A DNA stretch of 64,000 nucleotides from Bacteriovoracaceae bacterium (GTDB lineage: Bacteria; Bdellovibrionota; Bacteriovoracia; Bacteriovoracales; Bacteriovoracaceae), in the NCBI GenBank assembly GCA_023701435.1, contig JAMPXB010000014.1, positions 24,858 to 88,857 of the forward strand, in the 5' to 3' direction. Of the stretch, positions 1-8,823 are shown piece by piece. Position numbers and translations under genes: made by a program. The notes under the pieces were generated by a model. That model did not search any database and had not been told where the DNA came from. It saw only the letters and a list, made by a program, of their open reading frames with translations. How positions within the stretch are numbered: the stretch's first letter is position 1; each line of letters starts with the position of its first letter.

Positions 1-694
1 AGACCCCAATAAATTGAATAACCAAGGACATGGCAATGGCCTTGAGCATCTGAGATTTGATTAAGACTAAATCATCCCAGAGGCTGATAATTTTCTGAAA
101 TACTTTGGCCAGGGCGATTCCTTCCAACGTTTTTAAAATGTGGCGGATCCAGTGATGACAAAAGAAGAAAGTCGCAAAAGAGGCAATTACCAGTACGGCC
201 AAAATATAATTCATGTTGAGGAGCGGTTTCATCAGTGGAGCATTCCCTAAAATGTGCTGACTAAACAGCAGGGAACTCAGTCCTACCAGTAGAATCAAAC
301 CTGATAGACCCATGACCCGATCGATAAGTATGGAAGCGAAAACAAATTTTTTGGAAAAGCTTTTATCAAAATTTTGAACGTAGAGAATTTTTACTAAATC
401 CCCACTGACGCTTCCTGGGAGAACAGAACTAAAAAACTGTCCGATCCAGGTAATTTTAAGCAGACCAATAATAGGAATGGTTACCTGACTACGCGCCCGT
501 AGAATGGTTTCCCAGCGGTAGGAGACGAGGATAAAATTAAAGATGCTGAGAATAACAGCAATGATAACTGCCCAAGGATGATCTTTAAGTCCAAGTAAAA
601 GCTTGAAATCCAGTTTACCCGAGGAAACAAGCCAGTAAATGAGCGCACCCGCGACCAGGATCTTGAGGGAATTTATGAAAAATGTTTTCAGCAT
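1..694 (-). CDS. Lysylphosphatidylglycerol synthase/flippase-type membrane protein (partial)
   Basis: The reverse strand from the ATG at 694 reads open to the window edge, so only the first 231 residues are present. They are very hydrophobic, with about six membrane segments. The run SYRWETILRARS followed by FFSSVLPGSVSGDLVK is the pattern of the LPG_synthase_TM (UPF0104/AglD) family: a short cytoplasmic loop after the second helix, then the conserved PGSVGGD-like motif. Family members flip or bind lipids, or are membrane anchors of aminoacyl-lipid synthases. Which applies here cannot be told without the C-terminal half. It is divergent from the amidase gene at 752, with 57 bases between them. 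Confidence 0.75.
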   Translation of the reverse strand, partial: MLKTFFINSLKILVAGALIYWLVSSGKLDFKLLLGLKDHPWAVIIAVILSIFNFILVSYRWETILRARSQVTIPIIGLLKITWIGQFFSSVLPGSVSGDLVKILYVQNFDKSFSKKFVFASILIDRVMGLSGLILLVGLSSLLFSQHILGNAPLMKPLLNMNYILAVLVIASFATFFFCHHWIRHILKTLEGIALAKVFQKIISLWDDLVLIKSQMLKAIAMSLVIQFIGV

Positions 695-751
695 GGCCTA
701 TTGATCCTATAACTGGTCATTAGATAGGTAAATTTATTATTGAGGACCCTT

Positions 752-1552
752 ATGAAAATAGCCGTCATTCAACTTCAATCTGTATTGGATCCATCTCAGA
801 ATCTTTCTACTATCACAAAATTTCTGGGTGAGGCCAAAACTAATGGTGTTAAGGCCGTCTTTTTACCAGAAGTTTTTTATTCCATGTCAGATGGAACTAA
901 ACCGACTCCTTATTTGGTTGAAGGAAAAAACGAGCACTATGAAGCCATCAGAAGCCTGGCGATTGATTCGGGACTGTATATCCTCGGCGGTTCGGCTGCC
1001 ACTCTGGTTGACGGCAAAGTCATGAACCGCTCATATAACTTTGCTCCTGATGGAGTGGAGTTAATGACCTACGATAAAATGAATCTTTTCATGGTGGATT
1101 TATCAAAACATCCCAGCAATACAGTCGTCGATGAGTCCCGTGTCTACACTGCGGGCAATACCCCGAAAATGCTTTCTTTGGATGGGTTTAATATTGGGCT
1201 TTCGATTTGTTTTGACCTGAGGTTTCCTGAATTTTTCAGATCTTACTCATATCAGGGGGCCAATGTTCTTTCTATTTCATCGGCCTTCACTGTTCCTACC
1301 GGAAAAGCTCATTGGCATACATTGGTTCGTGCCCGTGCCATTGAAAATCAGAGTTATGTCATCGCCTCTGCTCAGTGGGGTCAGCATAATGATAAATTGA
1401 GCACTTTTGGTCACTCACTTATTGTTGATCCATGGGGAGAAATAGTAGCGGATGCCGGAGAAGGTGAGAAAATTATCTATGGCGAATTAGACCTGGATAA
1501 GATCTCAAGTGTCCGTTCAAGACTGAATGTTTTAAGAAATCCGAAAGCCTAA
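752..1552 (+). CDS. Nitrilase-family carbon-nitrogen hydrolase (Nit-like amidase)
   Basis: A 266-residue protein spanning the whole nitrilase fold. The Glu-Lys-Cys catalytic triad is visible: E40 in FLPE, K109 in YDKMNLF and C153 in LSICFDLRFPE. Length and the YDK-LF and CFDLRFPE contexts match the Nit1/Nit2 branch, whose members hydrolyse deaminated glutathione or omega-amidated acids, so metabolite repair is a reasonable guess. The start is placed at ATG 752, with GAGGA 6 nt upstream, rather than the in-frame TTG at 740. It converges on the NifU-like gene, two bases from its stop. Confidence 0.9.
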   Translation: MKIAVIQLQSVLDPSQNLSTITKFLGEAKTNGVKAVFLPEVFYSMSDGTKPTPYLVEGKNEHYEAIRSLAIDSGLYILGGSAATLVDGKVMNRSYNFAPDGVELMTYDKMNLFMVDLSKHPSNTVVDESRVYTAGNTPKMLSLDGFNIGLSICFDLRFPEFFRSYSYQGANVLSISSAFTVPTGKAHWHTLVRARAIENQSYVIASAQWGQHNDKLSTFGHSLIVDPWGEIVADAGEGEKIIYGELDLDKISSVRSRLNVLRNPKA

Positions 1553-1554
1553 AA

Positions 1555-1809
1555 CTACATGTAGGGATTTGTTCCGTTTTGATGGTCAGTAACGTCCACC
1601 ACTTCGGTAATCTCCGGAAAGTTCTGCTTAATCAGTTGTTCAATGCCACCTTTTAAAGTGGCCTTGGAGCTCGAGCAGCCCTGACAGCCGCCGAAGAATT
1701 TTACGAATAAAATATTATTATCAACATCTACAACTTCGACATTGCCTCCGTGTTGAGCGAGGGCCGGACGAATTTGTTGGTCGAATAGTTTTTCAATTTG
1801 AGTGATCAT
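1555..1809 (-). CDS. NifU C-terminal-domain Fe-S cluster protein
   Basis: An 84-residue protein made only of the NifU C-terminal (Nfu) domain. It has the IRPALAQHGGNVEVVDV core and the cluster-binding pair C42-x-x-C45 in GGCQGCSSS. Such domains hold a transient [4Fe-4S] cluster at a dimer interface and deliver it to apoproteins. The C-terminal tail TDHQNGTNPYM is the usual short extension. It starts at the ATG ending at 1809, and the BamE-like gene lies just upstream on the same strand. Confidence 0.92.
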   Translation of the reverse strand: MITQIEKLFDQQIRPALAQHGGNVEVVDVDNNILFVKFFGGCQGCSSSKATLKGGIEQLIKQNFPEITEVVDVTDHQNGTNPYM

Positions 1810-1830
1810 GGGTTCATTCTAACACAGCAA

Positions 1831-2340
1831 TTACAGATTGGAGAGTTGTTGGCTGTGAAAATCCCTAAGAAGGGCCTGTAAATGTTTAGGTCGGTTGCTT
1901 CCGTAGGTAAATGGAGGAACCCAGGTCAGGCTTTCAATTATGCCCCCGGTAGTTATCTTATAAATCAGTCCTTCTTCGGGACTTCCGGCAAAAAACCAAC
2001 TTGGTCGCTTGTTTTCCGGATCGTGATCATCCATCTGCACCAAAGAGAGCTTGCGCATTTCTGGATCTTGGATCTGAACAGTGCGATGAAACTTAACAAT
2101 GGCACTGGAAACAACCTTATCTCTTAGTGTGAAAACCAATTCGGAACCATCAGTAAGAATGTAGGTATATTGATTTCTTGTTTGGGCCGAAGGTGTCCCA
2201 AAGGCCTTATTGATTTCGGGAACAGTCATGCCTAAGCGGATGGAGCTTAAGTTTAGGGGGCGTTCCATTTTGTTTTGGGCGGTTTGGTATGCCGCAAAAA
2301 TAACGCCAAGTGTTAGTAAAAAGTAAATCCCATATTTCAT
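1831..2340 (-). CDS. Exported protein with a BamE/SmpA-like domain
   Basis: A 169-residue protein with an N-terminal hydrophobic segment (residues 4-18) that could be a signal anchor. No lipobox Cys is present. The segment IRLGMTVPEINKAFGTPS, followed by a tyrosine-rich strand and LRDKVVSSAIV, follows the SmpA/OmlA pattern (GMT-x-x-E-I-x-x-x-x-G-x-P, then a beta strand ending in a turn before -V-). That is the small alpha-beta fold of BamE. The match is by pattern only, and without a lipobox it is unlikely to be BamE itself. It is probably co-transcribed with the NifU-like gene. Confidence 0.6.
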   Translation of the reverse strand: MKYGIYFLLTLGVIFAAYQTAQNKMERPLNLSSIRLGMTVPEINKAFGTPSAQTRNQYTYILTDGSELVFTLRDKVVSSAIVKFHRTVQIQDPEMRKLSLVQMDDHDPENKRPSWFFAGSPEEGLIYKITTGGIIESLTWVPPFTYGSNRPKHLQALLRDFHSQQLSNL

Positions 2341-2420
2341 GATTGATAGATTTAATCGTTTTAGAAACTTTTTGGCCAGATGAATTGGAATAACGATGCT
2401 TTATTAAATAGAGATGATTG

Positions 2421-3342
2421 ATGGTCATTCAAAACTTAATTGTCCTTACTTCTCCTCCAGCTTCCGGCAAAACTTATTGGATTAATTCTTTCCGAGAAGC
2501 AATTTCCGATGAGCGCTTACTGATCATTTCGCCTTTGCGGGCCCTCGCTGATGAATGTCGCGAGCGCTGGGGAAATGAGATGGATTTTATGACTCCTGAA
2601 GAATGGTTGATGAAAAAACCATTAAACAGAATCGTCATCTTTGATGAGTTTCATCTCTTCTTTTATTGGGGGGATACTTTTCGTCCACTCATGTGGGAAG
2701 TTTTCTTTGAAATTTCCCAAACCGCCGAAATGGTTTTTCTTCTAACAGCGACTCTTTCTGGAAAAATGCGGGAAGAGATTGCCCATTTCTGCTCGCAGTT
2801 CAATCAAATTCTCTGGATTAATAACGGCAATCAGATTTTTAAAGTTTGCACCGGCAAAATACATCCGTGCTCCAGGCAAGTCCTGGCTATTGGATCAAAT
2901 CCGCTCTAGCAGAAAAGGTCAGGAAGTAAGGCTCATCTTTTGCCAATACCGCGAAGAAGTATTTGCGCTAGAAAAAGAGCTCACGGAACTGGGATTTAAT
3001 TGTCTTTCCTGTGTCGGTGGGGAATCCAAATACATGGCCCAGAAAATTAAAGTGAACGCTTCACCCGATTTCATTATCAGCACCACAGTTTTAAGTCATG
3101 GAGTAAACTTACCTCAGATCCGGAAGATTTATTTTATTTATCAAATTAAGAATATTGATTTTTGGATTCAGATGGTCGCTCGCGGAGGAAGGCGAGGGGA
3201 GCAGTATGAGGTCTATGCTTTGGAAAAACCTTATGGATTAAACTGGAACCCTATAAGTAATCTAATTAGTCTTGCATGGCTTAGTATAAAACAGAAGTTG
3301 TCCCATCACTCTTGGCTCTCCACTCCATTTGATTTTGGTTAA
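2421..3342 (+). pseudogene. SF2 DEAD/DEAH-type helicase, split by a frameshift
   Basis: Two overlapping frames together make one roughly 305-residue superfamily 2 helicase. The first frame (ATG 2421 to stop 2909) has Walker A PPASGKTY, motif II DEFH and motif III TAT. The second frame (entered near 2838-2850, ending at 3342) has the RecA2 motifs TTVLSHGVNLP and QMVARGGRRG. Neither half could work alone. The junction lies around a T/A run (a five-T run, then AAAG, at 2838-2850), where a +1 shift joins ...NGNQIFK to FAPAKYIR. A recent mutation, a sequencing error or recoding are all possible. The rest of both frames is intact, so any loss would be recent. No clear Shine-Dalgarno precedes 2421. 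Confidence 0.75.
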
Positions 3343-3408
3343 CTTCAGATGTCTCTTTCTCTCCTTATCTGCACTATTAATGCATAGGACTTTTTTGAGG
3401 AGGTCTGT

Positions 3409-4320
3409 ATGCGCTCAATTCTTCTTATCATCCTGACATTTTCGCTGAATGTGTCTGTCTGGTCTCAGGAGCGGCCAGTGAGTGCGGAAGCGAGAAAAAC
3501 TTATGATGATATCAAGGCGACCTTGGGATCAGTGCCCACTTTTCTGAAAGATTTTCCTCAAGAAGGAATTAGCGGAGCCTGGGCCGATATGAAGGGCCTT
3601 CAGTTAAACCCCAATACCAGAATTTCCGGTAAATATAAGGAACTCATCGGGCTGGCAGTTTCAGCGCAAATCCCTTGCAGTTATTGCGTTTATTTTCATA
3701 CTCAAGCCGCTATTTTAAATGGGGCCGGACAACAGGAAATTAAAGAGACCATCGCCCTGGCTGCTACAGTACGAAGATGGAGCACTTATTTAAATGGAAC
3801 ACAGGCCGACGAGATGGAGTTTCGCCGGGAAGTTGATCAGTTACTGAGCATCCAAAGCAACAGCCGCAATCGCCAGGCGATGGAAGAAAAGCCAGTGGTG
3901 TTGGCGATGAAAACCCCTCAGGATGCCTATGCTGATATAGACAGGACCCTGGGTTTTATCCCGACCTATATGAAAAACTACCCACAACAGGGCATCGTGG
4001 GAGTCTGGCAACAAATGAAGGGAGTGGAGCTCAATCCCGCCACCGCCATTCCTGGAAAATACAAAGATCTTATTGGTTTAGCGGTAGCCGCGCAAATTCC
4101 TTGTAATTACTACACTTATTTTCATACCCAAACCGCCATTTTTAACGGCGCCACCAAAGAAGAATTGCAGGAAGCAGTAGCGATGGCCGGCATAACCAGA
4201 CAATGGAGTACAGTTTTAAATGGCCTAAATATTGATGAGAATAAATTTCAGCAAGAGACGGATCAGGTGATGAAGTTCCTGAAGCAAAAAGCGCAGAAAA
4301 GTATGACGGTTAAGAATTAG
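3409..4320 (+). CDS. Secreted protein with two tandem carboxymuconolactone decarboxylase (AhpD-like) domains
   Basis: A signal peptide (residues 1-20, ending VWSQ) is followed by two copies of one domain of about 125 residues (roughly 30-145 and 172-290). Each carries LIGLAV-AQIPC and YFHTQ-AI-NGA, the AhpD/CMD fold. The first copy keeps the redox pair C90-x-x-C93 and H97. The second has C232 but Y235 where the second Cys should be. CMD proteins act as small thiol peroxidases or decarboxylases, and a periplasmic copy would suit peroxide defence. The ATG at 3409 has an AGGAGG Shine-Dalgarno. RecO follows 16 bases downstream. Confidence 0.85.
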   Translation: MRSILLIILTFSLNVSVWSQERPVSAEARKTYDDIKATLGSVPTFLKDFPQEGISGAWADMKGLQLNPNTRISGKYKELIGLAVSAQIPCSYCVYFHTQAAILNGAGQQEIKETIALAATVRRWSTYLNGTQADEMEFRREVDQLLSIQSNSRNRQAMEEKPVVLAMKTPQDAYADIDRTLGFIPTYMKNYPQQGIVGVWQQMKGVELNPATAIPGKYKDLIGLAVAAQIPCNYYTYFHTQTAIFNGATKEELQEAVAMAGITRQWSTVLNGLNIDENKFQQETDQVMKFLKQKAQKSMTVKN

Positions 4321-4336
4321 TTGCATAGAATGAGGC

Positions 4337-5116
4337 ATGGTTTTTGAAGGTTTAGTCATTCACCGTTTGCCTTATAAGGAGCGCGATCTCATCGTGAAGC
4401 TCCTTCTCCGCAACGGTCTGGTCGGTAGCTTCTACATCTACGGCGGCCAGGGCGGGGGGAAAAAGCATAAGCCCACTGTCTTTGAATTGGGCTGCATGAT
4501 GCGAATTATGATTAAGGAACAAAGAGTAAAACTCGATTCCTCAGATCTCATGATTTCAGCTGAACATCAGCGCCTTTGGGAACCTCAAACGATCCGTCAT
4601 GACATCAAGGCTTTCTATCTGGTGTGCCTGTACTTTGAACTGATTCAAAAATTTTCCATTCCCTTTCAGCAAGGCACCAGTGATTATGATCATCAGGATC
4701 ACGAGGGAGTGTTCTCGGTTGTGAGCAACGCTCTTTTTTACATAGAGGATGCTCTGGCCAAGAAGCAATTCAATGCTCATCAACATCTGACGCTGTTTAT
4801 GGTGAAGCTTTTGTTCCATTTGGGAATCATGCCAGACACAGACAACTGTTCCTATTGTCAGGTGGATCTGATGGAAAGTGAAGCCGTGGTCTTTATTCCG
4901 GCCAACGGTCAGTTCTCTTGTCAGCAATGCTCCAGCGGAGAAAATGAAAAAGGTTTCTTACTGCGGATTAAGAAGGGTTATCAGACAAAGTACCAGGATT
5001 ATCATGCCTATTTAGGAACCAATTTCCCGGAATGCGATAAGCTGATTCAATATTTTTGCCACCAATATCACTTGCGGCCGGTAGAACTTAAAAGTTACTC
5101 ATTACTTTTTAAGTGA
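4337..5116 (+). CDS. recO: DNA repair protein RecO
   Basis: A 259-residue protein with the RecO layout. The N-terminal OB fold begins EGLVIHRLPYKERDLIVKLL and continues into a glycine/lysine-rich loop (GGQGGGKKHKP). A helical domain and a zinc-binding C-terminal part follow, with C171-x-x-C174 and C195-x-x-C198. RecO loads RecA onto Ssb-coated DNA and anneals strands with RecR in the RecFOR pathway. Its 3-prime end overlaps that of gmhB by 15 bases, tail to tail. Confidence 0.92.
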   Translation: MVFEGLVIHRLPYKERDLIVKLLLRNGLVGSFYIYGGQGGGKKHKPTVFELGCMMRIMIKEQRVKLDSSDLMISAEHQRLWEPQTIRHDIKAFYLVCLYFELIQKFSIPFQQGTSDYDHQDHEGVFSVVSNALFYIEDALAKKQFNAHQHLTLFMVKLLFHLGIMPDTDNCSYCQVDLMESEAVVFIPANGQFSCQQCSSGENEKGFLLRIKKGYQTKYQDYHAYLGTNFPECDKLIQYFCHQYHLRPVELKSYSLLFK

Positions 5117-5614
5117 GTTGGCAAAATCCAACAAGGTTTTAAAGAAGGGATAATCTCCGGAGTGGGCATGCCTCACCAGGATTCCCAGGATTCCGGCATT
5201 CATTCCGGCCTGGGCATCAATTAACTTATCGCCCACCATATAAGAATGTTCGGGACTAATATGGTACTGTTCCATCAAATCCTGGATCATTTTTCCCGAA
5301 GGTTTCCGGCATTCACATTTATCGTCAGGGGAGTGGGGACAAATGGCAAAATCCTTAAAAGGGGCCAGTTTTTGTTCTCGCATGTCATTTTGCAATTGCT
5401 TATGAATGACATAAACCGCTTCCAGGGAAAAATAACCCCTGCCGACTCCGGATTGGTTGGTGACAATGAAAAGTTCATAACCCAAATTTTGAAATAATTG
5501 CAAAGCTTTAAGCGTGTCCGGATAGTATTCAATGTCCTCAACACGAGAAAGATAATTCTTATCCAGAATTATAGTTCCGTCCCGATCCAAGAAGATGGCC
5601 TTCCGTGTTTTAAT
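5102..5614 (-). CDS. gmhB: D-glycero-D-manno-heptose 1,7-bisphosphate 7-phosphatase (GmhB-like HAD), probable ATT start
   Basis: A HAD-IIIA phosphatase with the nucleophile and acid pair D10 and D12 in FLDRDGT, motif II VTNQSG, a Cys-His zinc loop (CPHSPDDKCEC) and motif IV GDKLIDAQAG. These are hallmarks of GmhB in LPS core heptose synthesis. A start at TTG 5590 would begin inside the catalytic motif, deleting the first beta strand. In frame upstream, an ATT at 5614-5612 directly follows a stop codon and has GGAGG (5627-5623) 8 nt before it. It restores the normal N-terminus MKTRKAIFLDRDGT and gives 170 residues. No ATG, GTG or TTG exists between the stop and the motif, so a rare ATT start is the simplest reading. 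Confidence 0.88.
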   Translation of the reverse strand: MKTRKAIFLDRDGTIILDKNYLSRVEDIEYYPDTLKALQLFQNLGYELFIVTNQSGVGRGYFSLEAVYVIHKQLQNDMREQKLAPFKDFAICPHSPDDKCECRKPSGKMIQDLMEQYHISPEHSYMVGDKLIDAQAGMNAGILGILVRHAHSGDYPFFKTLLDFANSLKK

Positions 5615-5647
5615 TTACTTAGCCTCCGTTAAAGCTTAAGATGTCGC

Positions 5648-7360
5648 ATGCTCAATGTTCTTAAGTTAATGTTCCCATATCTTCGTCCTTTTTGGAAGCA
5701 GGCGCTATTCGCAACCCTTCTGGCCTTCCCTTTAGCGGGAATCAAAGCTTATGAAGCGTACCTGGTTAAAGATATTTTTGATAAAGGCTTTGCACAGGGT
5801 TCAACTTCCGCCGATGCTATGAAATTGGCCGCTATCCTGGTGAGTTTAGGGTTGATCAATTACCCTTTAAGATTTTTTCACTATTTTGGATTAAGACAAA
5901 TTGTCGATAGTTCTACCCGACTTATCCGTTCCAGGATTTATTTAAAATTCCAGGATCTTCCGGCCAAATATTATTCTCAACAAAAACAAGGAAACCTGAT
6001 TTCCACTATCATGAGTGATACCCAGGTTTTTTCAGAAGCTTTCAAAAACTCTCTGGAAGTGGTGAGAGAACCTGTTACCGCCATGGCCCTTTTAGGGGTA
6101 GCGTTTTATCACGACTGGCAATTAACACTTATTATTTTTGCGACAGCTCCCTTATTCATTATCACTTTTCACTACACTGGAAAGCGCATCAGAAAGTATG
6201 TGAACCTGGCCCAGCAAGATAATGCTGAAATGACTCACATTGTGAGTGAAGCTTTGGGCGGACAGAAAATTATCAAAGCTTTTGGTCTTCGCGATTACAT
6301 TGTGAGCCGCTTTGAAAGGGCCCAGGATAAGCTCATTGCTCACAGAACCAAAAGTAACTCAGCTGAAGAGCACTCCCATCCTTTAGTGGAACTGATCGGC
6401 TCTTTTGCTTTTGCCGGTGTCATTATCTTTGCTCATCACCGAATCAGTACCGGAGCTCTTACTACTGGTGGATTTATTTCTTTTGTGGCGGCCCTGGCGA
6501 TGTTTATGGATCCGGTCAGAAGATTTAGTAAGGCCAACGCCAAACTTAATCAGGCCCAAGCCGCCGCGGTCAGAATTTTTGGTCTGTTGGATGTTCAAGA
6601 AGAGCCCCAACCGAGTCTGAAAGAATTGAAAGGTTTTGAGCACTCCATTGAATTTAAGAATGTTTCTTTCTCCTATGGGGAAGGTTTAGTGCTGAGAAAT
6701 TTCAGTCTAATCATTAAGAAAGGTCAGAAAATTGGACTGGTGGGACTTTCTGGTTCCGGAAAATCGACGCTGATCAGTCTCTTGCTTCGTTTATATGAGG
6801 TGACCGAAGGTGAAATTCTTATTGATGGCGTTAACATCAATGAGTACAGCCTCTTCTCAACTCGTAAAGTTTTTGGGTTAGTGAGCCAGGATATTTTCTT
6901 ATTTAATGACACGATTCGAGAAAATCTCTGTACTGGAGATGTCCATACCGAAGAAGAGATCCGTCATGCCCTGGAAATTTCTTATGCCTGGGAGTTTGTG
7001 AAAGATCTGCCTCAGATACTTGAAACTTCTATTGGTGATCGAGGAGTTCGATTATCCGGTGGCCAAAGTCAGCGTATCACTATTGCCCGTGCCTTTTTAA
7101 AAAACAGGGATGTGCTTTTATTTGATGAAGCCACTTCCGCCCTGGATAATGAGTCTGAAAAAATCGTTCAGGCCGCTTTGGAAAGAGTGGCCGGTCATAA
7201 AACCGTTATCGCTGTTGCCCATAGGCTTTCTACTCTGAAAGACTTTAACCGCATCATTGTTATGAAAGACGGCCAAATGATCGAAGATGGCAGCCATCTG
7301 GAGCTGATTGAGAAGGACGGAGAGTACAAGAAGCTCTACGAGCTTTCTCAGCATCAATAA
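5648..7360 (+). CDS. msbA: MsbA-type ABC exporter (lipid A/lipid flippase family)
   Basis: A 570-residue half-transporter. The N-terminal part has six membrane helices (ABC exporter type 1), the C-terminal part an ATPase. Motifs: Walker A at 366-374 (GLSGSGKST), signature LSGGQ from residue 469, Walker B VLLFDEATS and switch His in VAHRLST. Length, domain order and the position next to an LPS heptose gene favour the MsbA lipid A-core flippase, though peptide or drug exporters look alike. It is divergent from gmhB with 33 bases between starts, so the promoters must overlap. The ATG has only a weak Shine-Dalgarno. Confidence 0.85.
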   Translation: MLNVLKLMFPYLRPFWKQALFATLLAFPLAGIKAYEAYLVKDIFDKGFAQGSTSADAMKLAAILVSLGLINYPLRFFHYFGLRQIVDSSTRLIRSRIYLKFQDLPAKYYSQQKQGNLISTIMSDTQVFSEAFKNSLEVVREPVTAMALLGVAFYHDWQLTLIIFATAPLFIITFHYTGKRIRKYVNLAQQDNAEMTHIVSEALGGQKIIKAFGLRDYIVSRFERAQDKLIAHRTKSNSAEEHSHPLVELIGSFAFAGVIIFAHHRISTGALTTGGFISFVAALAMFMDPVRRFSKANAKLNQAQAAAVRIFGLLDVQEEPQPSLKELKGFEHSIEFKNVSFSYGEGLVLRNFSLIIKKGQKIGLVGLSGSGKSTLISLLLRLYEVTEGEILIDGVNINEYSLFSTRKVFGLVSQDIFLFNDTIRENLCTGDVHTEEEIRHALEISYAWEFVKDLPQILETSIGDRGVRLSGGQSQRITIARAFLKNRDVLLFDEATSALDNESEKIVQAALERVAGHKTVIAVAHRLSTLKDFNRIIVMKDGQMIEDGSHLELIEKDGEYKKLYELSQHQ

Positions 7361-7491
7361 GCCCCTGTGGTGACTCGTCTTGTCACGAGCAAAACTCCCA
7401 AAAATTCATGATTTTGATTTGGTCACGACCCCATTCTGTATGATAAAATTTCGGCGTTTATATTCGAAATTTCTTTCATCAGGAGTGCATT

Positions 7492-8811
7492 GTGTCAGAA
7501 GAGAATCTGAAATCCATGGCCGATTTAGTGGCCCATTCAAAACATCGTGGTTTCATCTTTCAAAGTTCAGAAATTTACGGTGGACTTGGTTCATGCTGGG
7601 ACATGGGGCCTCTTGGTGTTGAATTAAAAAATAATATTAAGCAATCTTGGTGGAAGTCGATGACCTTTCGTGATGACGTGGAAGGTATCGATGCTGCTAT
7701 TCTGATGCATCCAACAGTTTGGAAAGCTTCTGGTCACGTTGATAACTTCACTGACCCGATGGTGGACTGTAAGTCTTGTAAGAGCCGCTTTCGCGCGGAC
7801 AACATTGACCTGACAGCACCTTGTCCGGTTTGTAAGGCAAAAGATACATTCACCGAACCTCGAAATTTTAATTTGATGTTTAAAACTCAAATGGGTCCGG
7901 TGGAAGATTCTTCAGCGCTGGTTTATCTGCGTCCGGAAACAGCTCAGGGGATTTTTGTTAACTTCCTGAACGTTCAATCAACCATGAGAAGAAAACTGCC
8001 TTTTGGTATCGCTCAAATTGGTAAAGCTTTCCGTAATGAAATCACTCCCGGCAACTTCATTTTCAGAACCCGTGAGTTCGAACAGATGGAAATGCAATAT
8101 TTCATCAAGCCAGGCACTCAAGCCGAGGCGATGGAGCAGTGGAAAGAAATCCGTTGGAACTGGCATTTGAATAATGGTCTACGTAAAGAAAAACTTCAGT
8201 GGAAAAAGCACGAGTCTCTTGCCCACTACGCTGATGCTGCCTTTGATATTGAGTATGAATTTGCTCATGGTTGGGGAGAGATGGAAGGTATTCACTCTCG
8301 TACTGATTTCGATTTAAAGCAGCATCAAGAATATTCGAAGAAAAACCTTCAGTATGTTGATCAGATGGACGGGAATAAAAAATATCTCCCTTACGTGCTT
8401 GAAACATCTGTTGGTTGTGATCGCTGTATGTTGGCGGTCATGAGTGATGCTTACCGCACGGAATTCCCGGGAGACGCCGAGAAAGAACGCGTAGTAATGA
8501 GATTCAAACCAAGTCTTGCTCCAATCAAAGCGGCCATTATGCCTCTTATGAAAAAGCCAGATTTGGAAGGCCCTGCTACACAACTTCTGCATGAGCTTCA
8601 GCAAGACTTTAAGTGTGAATATGATACTGCTGGATCAATTGGTAAGCGCTATCGTCGCCAGGATGAAATCGGAACTCCTGCTTGTATTACCGTTGATTTT
8701 GACACTCTTACTGATCACGCAGTTACTGTTCGTGACCGCGATACCATGGTTCAGGAAAGAGTCGCTCTGGATAAAGTAAAATCATACATTAAAGAAAAAT
8801 TTTCTCTTTAA
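7492..8811 (+). CDS. glyS: Glycyl-tRNA synthetase (dimeric class II type)
   Basis: A 439-residue protein of the alpha2 class II GlyRS type. It carries [21 protein letters not shown] at the start, a four-Cys zinc site (CKSCKSRF and CPVCKAK), the class II motif 2 region ([22 protein letters not shown], read as successive parts) and a C-terminal anticodon-binding domain. It charges tRNA-Gly with glycine. The start is GTG with AGGAG 6 nt upstream. The PPDK gene follows after 12 bases and is probably co-transcribed. The 131-base leader holds a possible -10 TATGAT near 7439. Confidence 0.95.
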   Translation: MSEENLKSMADLVAHSKHRGFIFQSSEIYGGLGSCWDMGPLGVELKNNIKQSWWKSMTFRDDVEGIDAAILMHPTVWKASGHVDNFTDPMVDCKSCKSRFRADNIDLTAPCPVCKAKDTFTEPRNFNLMFKTQMGPVEDSSALVYLRPETAQGIFVNFLNVQSTMRRKLPFGIAQIGKAFRNEITPGNFIFRTREFEQMEMQYFIKPGTQAEAMEQWKEIRWNWHLNNGLRKEKLQWKKHESLAHYADAAFDIEYEFAHGWGEMEGIHSRTDFDLKQHQEYSKKNLQYVDQMDGNKKYLPYVLETSVGCDRCMLAVMSDAYRTEFPGDAEKERVVMRFKPSLAPIKAAIMPLMKKPDLEGPATQLLHELQQDFKCEYDTAGSIGKRYRRQDEIGTPACITVDFDTLTDHAVTVRDRDTMVQERVALDKVKSYIKEKFSL

Positions 8812-8823
8812 GGAGAACTCGCA

